Of a stretch of 64,000 nt of DNA, positions 33,770 to 48,539 are shown piece by piece. Numbering within the stretch: position 1 is the first letter of the stretch; each line of letters begins with the position of its first letter. The notes beneath the pieces are model-generated. The model searched no databases. It was given only the letters and a program-made list of their open reading frames with translations, and was not told where the DNA came from. The stretch is from Locusta migratoria (Eukaryota; Arthropoda; Insecta; Orthoptera; Acrididae): positions 1 through 64,000 of the forward strand of contig JAOYRU010002375.1 of the NCBI GenBank assembly GCA_026315105.1, in the 5' to 3' direction. The translations under genes and the position numbers were made by a program.

Positions 33770-34959
33770 AAAGGCCATTCCTCTCGCTTTTGGTTTCCCC
33801 CCTTTGGGGCCGGCCCGGCCGTCCGGCCGTCCGTCCGTCCGTTCCTTCCACCCACCGCCTCCCCTCCAAAAAAAAAAAAAAGGGGGGGGGGCCGCCGCCA
33901 GCACAAACCACGACACACACCAGCCACAGCGGCGACCGCAGCCACGAAACGAGGGGGCCGCCTCATATTCGGACATACACTGAGGGAAACAACAAGAATA
34001 CAAACCCAACAAGACAAGCGGCGGGACAAAAGAAAACAAACCGTCGACCAAGCGACTACCACCAAAAAAAATTGCACAAAGAGGACAGAAGGAACACACA
34101 AAACGGGACGACTGTTTCTCGTGTCACACGACGACGCGGCCGCTCGCCCGCACCACAACATTACCCACCTTCCGTCCGTCCGTCTCGCCGCCGCCCAGCC
34201 AAAACAAAACGCGCTCCCCCTCTCTCCACAACCACGCGCCGCGGCAACCGCCCGCCAACGCCCTCTCCTGGCCGCAGCAACCCGCCGCCGCCAGGGGGCG
34301 CGCGCACACCGCCAACTTCGCGGCCGGCCGCTGCTCACAAAGCAAAACGCGCCGCGCTCAAAACTCCGCCAAACAACGGAACTCGTATCGTCATATCTCT
34401 CCTCTGTTGGTGGGTTTTTCTTTCCTCTCTTTCTTTCTTTGCCTTTCCTCTACTCTCTTCCTGTTCCCCAAGCGACAACGACAACCCAAAAAAAGAAAAA
34501 AACACCACCGCCCTCCGCAAAAGTAGCACGTCACCCACAGCCGAAAAACGCCACCAAATTCCCGGGCCGCCTGCCTCCTCTCCCAGCCCCCATATATCCG
34601 AGCAACGCCGCGTCATATCGCCCCCCCCCCCCCATCTCCGACGACGCGCACCCTCGCTCACAGCCAGCCCGCCCACGTATGTATATTCGACGCCACACAC
34701 ACACACACAGAGACGCAAACCGCACAACAAAATTTGGCATCGCCATCGAAATAGGACAGTAATTAAAAAAATAAATAAAAAGGAACAAACAAGCCAAAAC
34801 GGACACACAGAGGGCACGACAGACAATCCCGCTCTTCGGCTACAGACACATGTGGTGGCCCTGAAAAGGGCCGTTTTTGTTTCCGTGCACCCCCAAAGCA
34901 CAGAGGCGGCAGCTTCTTTTTTTCGCCAATCACAGGAGAAAACAAGCCAGCCGACCGCT

Positions 34960-35331
34960 CTACTTCGAGCTCGTGTACTTGGTCACCGCCTTGGTGCCCT
35001 CGCTCACGGCGTGCTTGGCCAGCTCGCCGGGCAGCAACAGCCGCACAGCGGTCTGGATCTCGCGGGACGTGATCGTCGACCGCTTGTTGTAGTGCGCCAG
35101 GCGCGACGCCTCGGCAGCAATGCGCTCGAAAATGTCGTTCACAAAGCTGTTCATGATGCTCATCGCCTTCGACGAGATGCCCGTGTCAGGGTGCACCTGC
35201 TTCAGCACCTTGTAAATGTAGATGGCATAGCTCTCCTTCCTCTTGCGCTTCTTCTTCTTGTCGCCCTTCGAGATATTCTTCTGCGCCTTGCCCGCCTTCT
35301 TCGCGGCCTTTCCACTAGTCTTGGGCGGCAT
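34960..35331 (-). CDS. H2B: Histone H2B (unit 3)
   Basis: 123 aa, identical, promoter intact (TATA at 35417-35422 on the minus strand). Stem-loop at 34857-34872. Confidence 0.99.
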   Translation of the reverse strand: MPPKTSGKAAKKAGKAQKNISKGDKKKKRKRKESYAIYIYKVLKQVHPDTGISSKAMSIMNSFVNDIFERIAAEASRLAHYNKRSTITSREIQTAVRLLLPGELAKHAVSEGTKAVTKYTSSK

Positions 35332-35599
35332 CTCGGTCAGCGACAGCGATCCGTACCGTACAGCTCAGCTCAGCGTCTCTCAGCACAGTGGCCCGCTGCG
35401 CGCCCGCCGCGCGCCCTTTATAAAAGCTCGCCCGCTTCCCACCGCCGACCAATGGGGAGCGCGCGCAACCGGCCGCCGCACCCGAGGCCATAAAGGGGGG
35501 CGACCCGCCGCCAGCCGCGTTCACTCAGCTGCTCGACTCGCTGCGGGTCGGATCTTCGCTACTACAGCTCTCGTCTCGCACCGACTTCCACAACCAGCC
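35332..35599. promoter_or_regulatory. Divergent H2B/H2A promoter (unit 3)
   Basis: Uninterrupted. H2B TATA at 35417-35422, H2A cataaa at 35489-35494, CCAAT between them. Confidence 0.88.
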
Positions 35600-35974
35600 A
35601 TGTCCGGACGCGGAAAGGGCGGCAAAGTCAAGGGAAAGTCAAAGTCCCGCTCCAGCCGGGCAGGACTCCAGTTCCCCGTCGGCAGAATCCACAGGCTGCT
35701 GCGAAAGGGAAACTACGCCGAGCGCGTCGGCGCCGGAGCGCCAGTCTACCTGGCCGCCGTCATGGAGTACCTCGCCGCTGAGGTGCTCGAGTTGGCCGGC
35801 AACGCGGCGCGCGACAACAAGAAGACGCGCATCATCCCGCGCCACCTCCAGCTCGCCATCCGCAACGACGAGGAGCTCAACAAGCTCCTGTCGGGCGTCA
35901 CCATCGCACAGGGCGGTGTCCTGCCCAACATCCAGGCCGTCCTGCTGCCAAAGAAGACCGAGAAGAAGGCATAA
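35600..35974 (+). CDS. H2A: Histone H2A (unit 3)
   Basis: 124 aa, identical, promoter intact. Stem-loop at 36105-36120. Confidence 0.99.
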   Translation: MSGRGKGGKVKGKSKSRSSRAGLQFPVGRIHRLLRKGNYAERVGAGAPVYLAAVMEYLAAEVLELAGNAARDNKKTRIIPRHLQLAIRNDEELNKLLSGVTIAQGGVLPNIQAVLLPKKTEKKA

Positions 35975-37014
35975 GCAGCCAGCCTCCCCCTCCCTCGTGG
36001 TCGCAAAGCGCGCGCCGTGCCGTGCCGTGTGTCGTGTGGTGGTGCCAGTCTCCTGGCACCCCACCCCACCCCACCCACCCGCGCGCCGCGGTCTGTGCAC
36101 AATCGGCCCTTTTCAGGGCCACCATACACCTTTCGGCAAACAGAGCAAAATTCGGTCGTCCGTCTACTACTGAAACCTAACCTAACCTACGCTACGCTTG
36201 GGGGGCGGCGCGAGTATCGCGGCTTCACACGCACCCCCGGCCGCCCGTCACAGGTCCTGCCCACAAACAAACAGACCACGGCGACGGAAAAACAAACAAA
36301 AAAAGACCAGACCAGCACAAAAGAAACACTAGTATATGCACGCTACTAGAGGTAGGGGGCGCCCGCGTCAGCACACGCCGCTTTTACCCCCCCTCTCTCC
36401 CTCCTCTTGCCCCCCCGTTGCCGACAGTGTGGCGCGCGCACACACAACCGCGGGGGCAACAAACGCGAGGAGAGCCACGAAATCAAAAACAGCGGCTGCT
36501 GGCTGGCTGGCCGCCGCGCGTCTTCGGAAGGGACGCCACACACTCTTTTCTTTTTCTTTTCTCGCCGTCCTTTCTTTCTTTACCACCAATCCCTCCCTCC
36601 TCTCTCTCGGCCGCATCCCACACACACCGGGCACCATCCGTCGCAACAGCAACCACATCACACGCTCGCTCGCGAAAACAATAATAAAATACGAAAAGGG
36701 CCCCCCCCAAAACACACAACTAAAATATATAATATCTAACGGAGGAAACACCTCCTCTCTCTCAACAAAAAACAACAAACGACGACACGACTACAACTTT
36801 GCACTTTCTCTCGAACACAAGTGTGGTGGCCCTGAAAAGGGCCGTTTTGTCGCCTCCTCCTCCTTTCCCCGCCCACCCGCGCCTTCCGCCCTGCCACAGA
36901 CAAGACGGACGCGCGCGGGGGGGAACACTGTTTGTTGTTCTCTTTTTCGTTCGCCCCCATGGCAGTGGCAGGCAGGGAAAAGAGCCGCAAAAACCGACAG
37001 ACGGGGACGCTGCC

Positions 37015-38002
<988 letters not shown>

Positions 38003-39238
38003 GCAAGCTGCTGGCGACTGCACGACGCGCACAAACAAAAACGGCCCTTTTCAGGGCCACTACCACCTCTCGAGAGCGAGCAAAAACATTGTCGTCGTCG
38101 TCAAGTCGTTCTTCCCCTCTCTTTTTTTCCGGCGGACGGACGTACGTCGGTGTCCTCCTTCCTTCCTTCCTTGGGCCGCCGCCGACCGTCAAAGCGCCCG
38201 CCCCCTTTCTCTCTTTTTGCCCCCCCCTCCTCGTCGCCCCCACCAAAACAACGCGACCTACACACACAACATCGCATCGAGAACGAAAAAACAACAACAA
38301 ATAATAAGGGCCACTGCTGCTTGGCACAAAAACGACACGACACCAAATCATATGTTTGTGCGTGTGTGCGATATAATAATAATGTAAATTAAAAATATAC
38401 ACGTAATAACGTGTGGCCTCCTCTCTCTCTCGCTCAGCTACCGAAGGCGAGCCCACAATTCGCACCATTTCTGTGGCCGCCGTCCAGGCGACACACGCAG
38501 GGACAGGGCCTCCTCTCTTTCGGCATGTTTCACAACCCGAAGCCAAATACAACAAAAAAAAAAAAAGGCGGCCAAATCTGTAACATAACAACAAGCTTAT
38601 CAATTTGTTTTCTTTGCGTGGCGTGGCCGCCAAAACAAGAGAACAACAACAAACCAAACCAAGACCACACTGCTGGGGCCGAACACCACAGTGTGTATAC
38701 AACCAAAAACAACGGCGGGCGCGCGGCCGCGCTAGCGCTACTCCACGCACAACCCCCCCATCAAATCACGTCATACAACAAAAAGAGAGCGCGGGCGGGC
38801 GCGGCGGCCGCACCACACTCACCAGACACAGACCCACCCCCGCAACGGCGCGCAACACGCATTGCTATATAGATTTCTTTTCTTTTTCTTTCTGTGTGGC
38901 GCGGCAAAACAAAAACAAAAAGAGAGGCAAGCCAGGCGGCCACGCGCGCGGCGCTCCAAACAGCAACAAAACGAAAAAACTACCAATACTAAAACTACTC
39001 CTCTCTCCCTGTCTGTCTCCTCCCCCCACAGGCCCGCTGTAAACAGCAACACGACAACTCAGCTCCTCGGCAAACATGTGATGGCCCTGAGAAGGGCCGT
39101 TTTGGGCGGCAACGCGCGGCGACGACCGCGGCAGGCAGGACAGCCGCCGTGCCTGGCGGCGGCGACGCGCGCTTTGGGCTGCTCGCCACTGCGTGGGGGG
39201 GACCGCAACCCAAACGGCTGCGCACTTTTCTCTCTGCT

Positions 39239-39940
39239 TTACTTCTTCTTCTTGGGCGACGCCTTCGCCTTCGACGGCGTCGTCGCCTTCTTGGGGCGGG
39301 GCGCCTTCGGCTTCTTCGTCGGAACCTTGGCAGCCTTCTTCGCCTTCGAGGGCGACTTGGCCTTGGCCGGCTTGGCCGCAGCAGCCTTCTTGGCCCCAGC
39401 GGGGGCGGCGGCGGCGCCGCCAGACGCCTTCTTGGCAGCGCCCGCCTTGCGCCCCGTAGCCGCCTTCACACCGCCAGCCTTCTTGGCGCCGGCAGCGCGG
39501 GCGCCCTTCTTCTCCTTGCTGGCCGCCGGAGCGGCGCGCCGCTTCTTGGCAGCGCCGGCGGCGCGCGCCTTGCCGCCCTCGGCCGAACCGCCGGCAGCTC
39601 CGCCTCCAGCCAGTTTAAACGAGCCGGACGCGCCCTTGCCCTTCGTCTGAACCAGCTCGCCGGCGACGACGGCCGACTTGAGGTACTTCTTGATAAACGG
39701 CGCCAGCTTCTCGGCGTCCAGCTTGTAGTGCGCCGCTATGTACTTCTTGATGGCCTGCAGCGACGACCCGCCGCGCTCCTTCAGGCTCTTGATGGCCGCC
39801 GTCACCATCTCAGAGGTGCGCGGGTGCGCAGGCTTGGCGCGCGGCTTCTTCGCAGACGCCGCCGCCGACTTGGCCTTCTTCGTCGTGCCCGTGGCCGCGG
39901 GGGCCGCAGCAGTCTCGTTCGTGGCCGCCTGATCCGCCAT
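39239..39940 (-). CDS. H1: Linker histone H1 (unit 4)
   Basis: 233 aa, identical. Stem-loop at 39083-39098. Confidence 0.98.
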   Translation of the reverse strand: MADQAATNETAAAPAATGTTKKAKSAAASAKKPRAKPAHPRTSEMVTAAIKSLKERGGSSLQAIKKYIAAHYKLDAEKLAPFIKKYLKSAVVAGELVQTKGKGASGSFKLAGGGAAGGSAEGGKARAAGAAKKRRAAPAASKEKKGARAAGAKKAGGVKAATGRKAGAAKKASGGAAAAPAGAKKAAAAKPAKAKSPSKAKKAAKVPTKKPKAPRPKKATTPSKAKASPKKKK

Positions 39941-41238
39941 CTCCGTTCTTCACAGCAGAGGAAAGAGAAAAAAGAGCGACGACAAAAGCTGGCTGGCTGG
40001 CGCGCACGTACTACTCTGGTGTGTGTGCACGCGGGCGCAGAGCGGCAGGGAATAATCGCGGCGCGCCCGCGCACCGCCAGTGTCGCGAGCGGGCGCGGAC
40101 GGCCAAGAGAGCGGCCGCCACTCTGCGCGCCGCCGCGCGCCGCCTCGCGCGCTTGCTACGCTCGCACGTCCGGCAGCGTGGCCGGCGTCGCCCCGCACCC
40201 GCGCCCACACCGCCCGCGCCATTCCGGCCACCAAGGATGGGGCTACCCGCTGGCCCGCTCGCGGCGCCCGCGCATCCCCACCGTCGTGCCGCAAAACGCC
40301 GCCAAAGTGCGCCTACCGCGCCAAACAGCCTGGCCACGCCCGCCGAGAATCGCCGCCCCCGCCCGAATGCCGCCCCCACGACCCCACCCAACGTACCGGC
40401 ACAGTGCCCAAACCTTCGGCAACGCCTCCACACCGCCGCCCAGCCCGCCCTCCCCAAACGGCCGGCGGCGCGCGCCCCCAAAGCCAAGCGTGCGGCGATG
40501 ACGGGCGTGCAAACCCGGCACCACCGACCCATCGCCTCCCATCCGCCGCGTCCCGTGCGTGCGGCACCCACCTGCCGCCGTCGCCACCCCCCCCGTACGC
40601 CAGCCTCTCACCCTCGCCCGCACACGTCCACGCAACACACACATTCCCGCCACGTCGCCACACAAAATTGTCCCGGCAAAAATGCCGCCGCGCGGCGCGC
40701 ACCGCAGCCCGCCCCCAAACAGCCACGGAAAAAACCTGCACCACCCACACACACCCCACGCTACGGGACAAGGGCGTCCGCCCACCGCACGCCGGCACAA
40801 GCGCGCGCGCACACACACACACACAGCAATAATTTGGGACGCGACACGCAAAACCGACGGGCGCCCTCTCCTCCTACGAGGCGCGGCGCGCTTCCCCTCG
40901 ACAACCTTCGGGACAGGGGACACACACAGCCCACCGCCCCGGTACGCTACGCGTGTGTTTTCTTCTCTCTTTTCCTCTTTTTCTTCTCTTCTTGCTGCTT
41001 TCGGTGCTTCCTCGTCCTTTTCTTCGTTTCCTTCCGTTTCCCTTTTTCCCCCCGCCGACGCGCGCGACTACTCGACGCTAAACAACGTTCGGGGGGTCGG
41101 TAACGCGTTTCGTTTCTTCTTCTTCTTAAACAGCAAAACGTTACGTTTTTTTCATCGCAGCGCCCACACAGAGAGGCTTTCCTCCCTCTCTCTTGTACGC
41201 GGCGTTTTCGGGCGCTACCAGACACCCCTTTTACGTTC

Positions 41239-41430
41239 GGTTAGGTTAGGTTAGGTTAGGTTGCGCGTTAGGTTAGGTTAAGGAGGGGCTAGGTTAGGTT
41301 TAGGGGGGCTAGGTTAGGTTAAGGTTAACACTTCTTCAGAGGTTAGGTTTAAGGGAGGGGTTTGGGGGTTAGGTTAACGGGTTCAACGCACGTTGGGGGG
41401 GTTGGGTTAGGTTAGGTTAGGGGTCAGGTT
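41239..41430 (+). repeat. Degenerate TTAGG array, unit 4
   Basis: Same array as in the other units. Confidence 0.85.
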
Positions 41431-42024
41431 ACGTCACAACCACACGTTAAAAAAAAAACGGCTCACACGCGTTCAGGGGGAACGTCACAGCGCCGTTACC
41501 CAGCCGACCACGTGCGCCGTTCGTTAAAGCGGGGGCCACGGGCACAGGGCGGTCCCCGGCTGCCCGTTAAAACTTACCAAGGGTTGCGGCGTCAACAACG
41601 GCTTCGTCTTGGCGCGCATACAGCGCCGGCTCCCACACAAACCGCCCGCTCGTTCCAGCCACAATTTCCCCGAAAAAGAGGGCGCGCCCACCCAACAGGC
41701 GCACACAAAACACCGGAAAAACAACAACAAAAACAAACAGCACACACCGAAACGGGCGCGGCGGGCCCCGGCCACAAAACTGCAACACCCCCCGGCCACG
41801 GGCTACCGACCGTGGCACACACACACAAAACCCAACGGGCAATACCGGCCGCGCGACCAACCACGACGTTCGCCCCAAAAACACTACACTTACCGCCACC
41901 CACCCAGCCTCCCCATTTGCCACGCGTCACAACAGACAGTCGGCAACAGCAACGACAAAGACAAAAACAGGGCAGCAGCACAGTCTGTCTGCTGCTGCCG
42001 CACCCCGAGCTCGCCGGTGCGGGC

Positions 42025-42077
<53 letters not shown>

Positions 42078-43269
42078 AAAGGCCATTCCTCTCGCTTTTG
42101 GTTTCCCCCCTTTGGGGCCGGCCCGGCCGTCCGGCCGTCCGTCCGTCCGTTCCTTCCACCCACCGCCTCCCCTCCAAAAAAAAAAAAAAGGGGGGGGGGC
42201 CGCCGCCAGCACAAACCACGACACACACCAGCCACAGCGGCGACCGCAGCCACGAAACGAGGGGGCCGCCTCATATTCGGACATACACTGAGGGAAACAA
42301 CAAGAATACAAACCCAACAAGACAAGCGGCGGGACAAAAGAAAACAAACCGTCGACCAAGCGACTACCACCAAAAAAAATTGCACAAAGAGGACAGAAGG
42401 AACACACAAAACGGGACGACTGTTTCTCGTGTCACACGACGACGCGGCCGCTCGCCCGCACCACAACATTACCCACCTTCCGTCCGTCCGTCTCGCCGCC
42501 GCCCAGCCAAAACAAAACGCGCTCCCCCTCTCTCCACAACCACGCGCCGCGGCAACCGCCCGCCAACGCCCTCTCCTGGCCGCAGCAACCCGCCGCCGCC
42601 AGGGGGCGCGCGCACACCGCCAACTTCGCGGCCGGCCGCTGCTCACAAAGCAAAACGCGCCGCGCTCAAAACTCCGCCAAACAACGGAACTCGTATCGTC
42701 ATATCTCTCCTCTGTTGGTGGGTTTTTCTTTCCTCTCTTTCTTTCTTTGCCTTTCCTCTACTCTCTTCCTGTTCCCCAAGCGACAACGACAACCCAAAAA
42801 AAGAAAAAAACACCACCGCCCTCCGCAAAAGTAGCACGTCACCCACAGCCGAAAAACGCCACCAAATTCCCGGGCCGCCTGCCTCCTCTCCCAGCCCCCA
42901 TATATCCGAGCAACGCCGCGTCATATCGCCCCCCCCCCCCCCCATCTCCGACGACGCGCACCCTCGCTCACAGCCAGCCCGCCCACGTATGTATATTCGA
43001 CGCCACACACACACACACAGAGACGCAAACCGCACAACAAAATTTGGCATCGCCATCGAAATAGGACAGTAATTAAAAAAATAAATAAAAAGGAACAAAC
43101 AAGCCAAAACGGACACACAGAGGGCACGACAGACAATCCCGCTCTTCGGCTACAGACACATGTGGTGGCCCTGAAAAGGGCCGTTTTTGTTTCCGTGCAC
43201 CCCCAAAGCACAGAGGCGGCAGCTTCTTTTTTTCGCCAATCACAGGAGAAAACAAGCCAGCCGACCGCT

Positions 43270-43641
43270 CTACTTCGAGCTCGTGTACTTGGTCACCGCC
43301 TTGGTGCCCTCGCTCACGGCGTGCTTGGCCAGCTCGCCGGGCAGCAACAGCCGCACAGCGGTCTGGATCTCGCGGGACGTGATCGTCGACCGCTTGTTGT
43401 AGTGCGCCAGGCGCGACGCCTCGGCAGCAATGCGCTCGAAAATGTCGTTCACAAAGCTGTTCATGATGCTCATCGCCTTCGACGAGATGCCCGTGTCAGG
43501 GTGCACCTGCTTCAGCACCTTGTAAATGTAGATGGCATAGCTCTCCTTCCTCTTGCGCTTCTTCTTCTTGTCGCCCTTCGAGATATTCTTCTGCGCCTTG
43601 CCCGCCTTCTTCGCGGCCTTTCCACTAGTCTTGGGCGGCAT
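43270..43641 (-). CDS. H2B: Histone H2B (unit 4)
   Basis: 123 aa, identical. Its TATA box (43727-43732, minus) and leader are intact because element C lies on the H2A side of the promoter. Stem-loop at 43167-43182. Confidence 0.99.
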   Translation of the reverse strand: MPPKTSGKAAKKAGKAQKNISKGDKKKKRKRKESYAIYIYKVLKQVHPDTGISSKAMSIMNSFVNDIFERIAAEASRLAHYNKRSTITSREIQTAVRLLLPGELAKHAVSEGTKAVTKYTSSK

Positions 43642-43829
43642 CTCGGTCAGCGACAGCGATCCGTACCGTACAGCTCAGCTCAGCGTCTCTCAGCACAGTG
43701 GCCCGCTGCGCGCCCGCCGCGCGCCCTTTATAAAAGCTCGCCCGCTTCCCACCGCCGACCAATGGGGAGCGCGCGCAACCGGCCGCCGCACCCGAGGCCA
43801 TAAAGGGGGGCGACCCGCCGCCAGCCGCG
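43642..43829. promoter_or_regulatory. H2B/H2A promoter running into element C (unit 4)
   Basis: H2B TATA at 43727-43732, CCAAT, and H2A cataaa at 43799-43804. The duplicated target ccgccagccgcg (43818-43829) is followed directly by element C, whose first base is 31 bp after the start of cataaa. Confidence 0.9.
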
Positions 43830-45881
43830 GAAATAGAAATAGACGTCGGCGACCGGCTACCGCCCACCCAGCAACAAATAGTTCATAAGCGCATCAACTG
43901 GGAAAATTTCAAAGAAAACGTAACAGCAGGAATCACAAATACCCCGCTACCAACAGAAAACGTAGAACAAACGCTGAGTAATTTCACCGACGCGATCCTG
44001 CAAGCAGCAAAGGGCGCAACACCCGATTCCCCTCCCCCCCCACCACTCACCCAGCGACTGCCACCCCAGCTGCTTGCCCAGATTAGACACAAAAACAGGA
44101 CCGCGAAGGAATGGAAATTAACACGGAATCCGGCAACAAGGAGGTTGCTCAACAGGTTACAGAGAGAGCTGAGGGTAGCGCTCACTGAGCACAGAAACCA
44201 GCAATGGTCAGATCGCCTATCAGCTCTCAATGTGCAGGATAACAGCCTCTGGCAAGCCACCAAGCAGTTCACTAAAAGACGCGCAAAGATGCCGCCTCTG
44301 CACGGCGAGAGAGGACTAGTGTTCAGCGCCCCAGATAAAGCCAACGCACTCGCCGATGTTTTTGAAAAACAATTCACCCCAGCAGAGGCACAAGACCATC
44401 AACACGAGAGAATGGTCCGACGCCAGTTAACCGCTTTTCTCGAAGCGGAAGACGACGTCGCAGATGACATCCCTGCCTTCTCAACCGAGGAGGTAGGAAA
44501 AGCCATCAAATCACTGCCCACCAAGAAGGCCCCAGGTCATGATACCATCACCAATGAACTGCTTAAACACCTGCCCCAGCTAGCGATTGAAAAACTAACA
44601 GAAACCTTCAACGTGATCACGCGAACCCAAAAATTCCCGAAACAGTGGAAACACGCGGAAGTGGTCGCGATCGCTAAGCCTGGAAAAGATCCAATCTTCC
44701 CACAACACCACCGTCCCATAAGCTTACTTCCTACATTGAGCAAGCTGTACGAGCGCCTCCTTCTAGTTCACATAGAACGACATATACGTCGAGAACAAAT
44801 GCTCCCCAATTTCCAGTTCGGATTCCGTAATAAACACTCAGCCCCACAACAACTAATGAGAGTAGTCGAAGCCGCCACAGGAGCCTTTAACCGGAAAGGC
44901 TACTGTGGCCTAGTGCTCCTAGATGTAGCCAAGGCTTTCGACAGTGTGTGGCACACTGGACTACTGTACAAATTGTACACGTTAGGGTTCCCAGGCCAGG
45001 TCGTTAAACTTGTGAAGAGCTACCTAGCCAATCGCACTTTTTGTGTCAAGGTGGACAACGCAAAATCGAGAAAGAGATGCATACGAGCAGGAGTCCCACA
45101 GGGATCGGTGTTAGGCCCAGTGTTGTACAATCTGTACACCGCCGACACACCGACCGCCCCTCAGACCCACACAGCTCAGTATGCAGACGATACTGCATTC
45201 TTTGCAACAAACACAAACAGAAAAATCGTTACACGAAAACTACAATCTCTCCTACACCAAACAGAATCTTGGGCCAAGAAATGGCGAATAACAATAAACA
45301 GCGAGAAAACACAAGCAATAATGATTACAAAAAGAAGGGGCAAACGTTGTCCAGTGAAAAGACGACGCGAAAATATTCCCCTCCGCCTACACAGGCGGGA
45401 AATTCCATGGAGGGCAACGGCAAAATATCTAGGGGTAACCCTAGATAACCGCCTCACATGGAAAGGACACATTAAAGAGGTCAGGAAAAAGACTAGCGCT
45501 AGGTTAAACGTACTGTACCCTATACTAAACCCAACCAGCGGTCTAGATCCAACGACAGGCGTACGGATATACTGTACGCTCGTCAGACCAATAATAGAGT
45601 ATGCCTGCCCAGTCTGGGGCTATGCAGCCAAAACACATGTGTTGAAGCTGCAAAGACTCCAGAATAGGGCATTAAGACGGGCACTAAAGGTACCACAAAG
45701 GTTCCCGACTGCCGACACCCACGAGGCAGCACAAATTAAACCGCTACAAGAAAGATTCAGAGAACTTGCGGTAGCATTCTATAACACCGCAAGGAACTCT
45801 GAAAACCAACTAATTAACAGCCTGGGAAATTACCCAGATGTATTAGAAAAATACAAAAGACCAAAATCAATACTATCATAA
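43830..45881 (+). pseudogene. Element C partial ORF2: reverse transcriptase without endonuclease
   Basis: The frame is open from the 5' junction for 683 codons with no internal stop. The first in-frame ATG is at 44289, which would give 530 aa covering the whole RT core. Motifs: HHRPISLLPTLSK, FQFGFRNKHSAPQQL, the D-containing LLDVAKAFDSVWH, GVPQGSVLGPVLYNLYT and the catalytic YADD (residues 451-454 from the junction), then KYLGVTLDNRLTW. It resembles element B ORF2 throughout but with many substitutions. The lack of stops indicates recent insertion. Without ORF1 and endonuclease it is called dead as an element, though the H2A promoter in front might transcribe it. Confidence 0.9.
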
Positions 45882-46045
45882 GTATTTAACCCAAAATGCA
45901 TAAAAAGTTAGGCCTAAAACGAAAAGCTAGGCGCATGTCCAACATGCGAAAACAAATCGACACGTCCATCTGAAGGAAATGTCAAATGACAACAACCTTC
46001 TCCACACACTTCCTTCGAGTAGAAGGAAATTATGTATGCAGACCC
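43830..46045 (+). mobile_element. Element C: 5'-truncated Jockey-like non-LTR retrotransposon at the H2A start site
   Basis: A 2216-bp insertion in the direction of H2A. ORF1 and the endonuclease part are missing; the linker, RT and C-terminal part of ORF2 and a 164-nt 3' UTR remain. Target duplication ccgccagccgcg at 43818-43829 and 46046-46057. The flanking gaccc at the 3' junction also matches the target just upstream if one G is lost, so the duplication could be longer. There is no poly(A) tail and no AATAAA. A hairpin ttccttc/gaaggaa (46010-46016, 46022-46028) lies 18 nt from the end. AT-richer than element B, so it is a different family, yet placed within 2 bp of B's site. Confidence 0.93.
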
Positions 46046-46137
46046 CCGCCAGCCGCGTTCACTCAGCTGCTCGACTCGCTGCGGGTCGGATCTTCGCTAC
46101 TACAGCTCTCGTCTCGCACCGACTTCCACAACCAGCC

Positions 46138-46512
46138 ATGTCCGGACGCGGAAAGGGCGGCAAAGTCAAGGGAAAGTCAAAGTCCCGCTCCAGCCGGGCA
46201 GGACTCCAGTTCCCCGTCGGCAGAATCCACAGGCTGCTGCGAAAGGGAAACTACGCCGAGCGCGTCGGCGCCGGAGCGCCAGTCTACCTGGCCGCCGTCA
46301 TGGAGTACCTCGCCGCTGAGGTGCTCGAGTTGGCCGGCAACGCGGCGCGCGACAACAAGAAGACGCGCATCATCCCGCGCCACCTCCAGCTCGCCATCCG
46401 CAACGACGAGGAGCTCAACAAGCTCCTGTCGGGCGTCACCATCGCACAGGGCGGTGTCCTGCCCAACATCCAGGCCGTCCTGCTGCCAAAGAAGACCGAG
46501 AAGAAGGCATAA
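46138..46512 (+). CDS. H2A: Histone H2A (unit 4, promoter displaced by element C)
   Basis: Intact 124-aa frame, identical. The H2A TATA-like box is at 43799-43804, on the far side of element C. Leader from the duplicated target onward is unchanged. Stem-loop at 46643-46658. Confidence 0.98.
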   Translation: MSGRGKGGKVKGKSKSRSSRAGLQFPVGRIHRLLRKGNYAERVGAGAPVYLAAVMEYLAAEVLELAGNAARDNKKTRIIPRHLQLAIRNDEELNKLLSGVTIAQGGVLPNIQAVLLPKKTEKKA

Positions 46513-47551
46513 GCAGCCAGCCTCCCCCTCCCTCGTGGTCGCAAAGCGCGCGCCGTGCCGTGCCGTGTGTCGTGTGGTGGTGCCAGTCTCCTGGCACCCC
46601 ACCCCACCCCACCCACCCGCGCGCCGCGGTCTGTGCACAATCGGCCCTTTTCAGGGCCACCATACACCTTTCGGCAAACAGAGCAAAATTCGGTCGTCCG
46701 TCTACTACTGAAACCTAACCTAACCTACGCTACGCTTGGGGGGCGGCGCGAGTATCGCGGCTTCACACGCACCCCCGGCCGCCCGTCACAGGTCCTGCCC
46801 ACAAACAAACAGACCACGGCGACGGAAAAACAAACAAAAAAAGACCAGACCAGCACAAAAGAAACACTAGTATATGCACGCTACTAGAGGTAGGGGGCGC
46901 CCGCGTCAGCACACGCCGCTTTTACCCCCCTCTCTCCCTCCTCTTGCCCCCCCGTTGCCGACAGTGTGGCGCGCGCACACACAACCGCGGGGGCAACAAA
47001 CGCGAGGAGAGCCACGAAATCAAAAACAGCGGCTGCTGGCTGGCTGGCCGCCGCGCGTCTTCGGAAGGGACGCCACACACTCTTTTCTTTTTCTTTTCTC
47101 GCCGTCCTTTCTTTCTTTACCACCAATCCCTCCCTCCTCTCTCTCGGCCGCATCCCACACACACCGGGCACCATCCGTCGCAACAGCAACCACATCACAC
47201 GCTCGCTCGCGAAAACAATAATAAAATACGAAAAGGGCCCCCCCCAAAACACACAACTAAAATATATAATATCTAACGGAGGAAACACCTCCTCTCTCTC
47301 AACAAAAAACAACAAACGACGACACGACTACAACTTTGCACTTTCTCTCGAACACAAGTGTGGTGGCCCTGAAAAGGGCCGTTTTGTCGCCTCCTCCTCC
47401 TTTCCCCGCCCACCCGCGCCTTCCGCCCTGCCACAGACAAGACGGACGCGCGCGGGGGGGAACACTGTTTGTTGTTCTCTTTTTCGTTCGCCCCCATGGC
47501 AGTGGCAGGCAGGGAAAAGAGCCGCAAAAACCGACAGACGGGGACGCTGCC

Positions 47552-48539
<988 letters not shown>

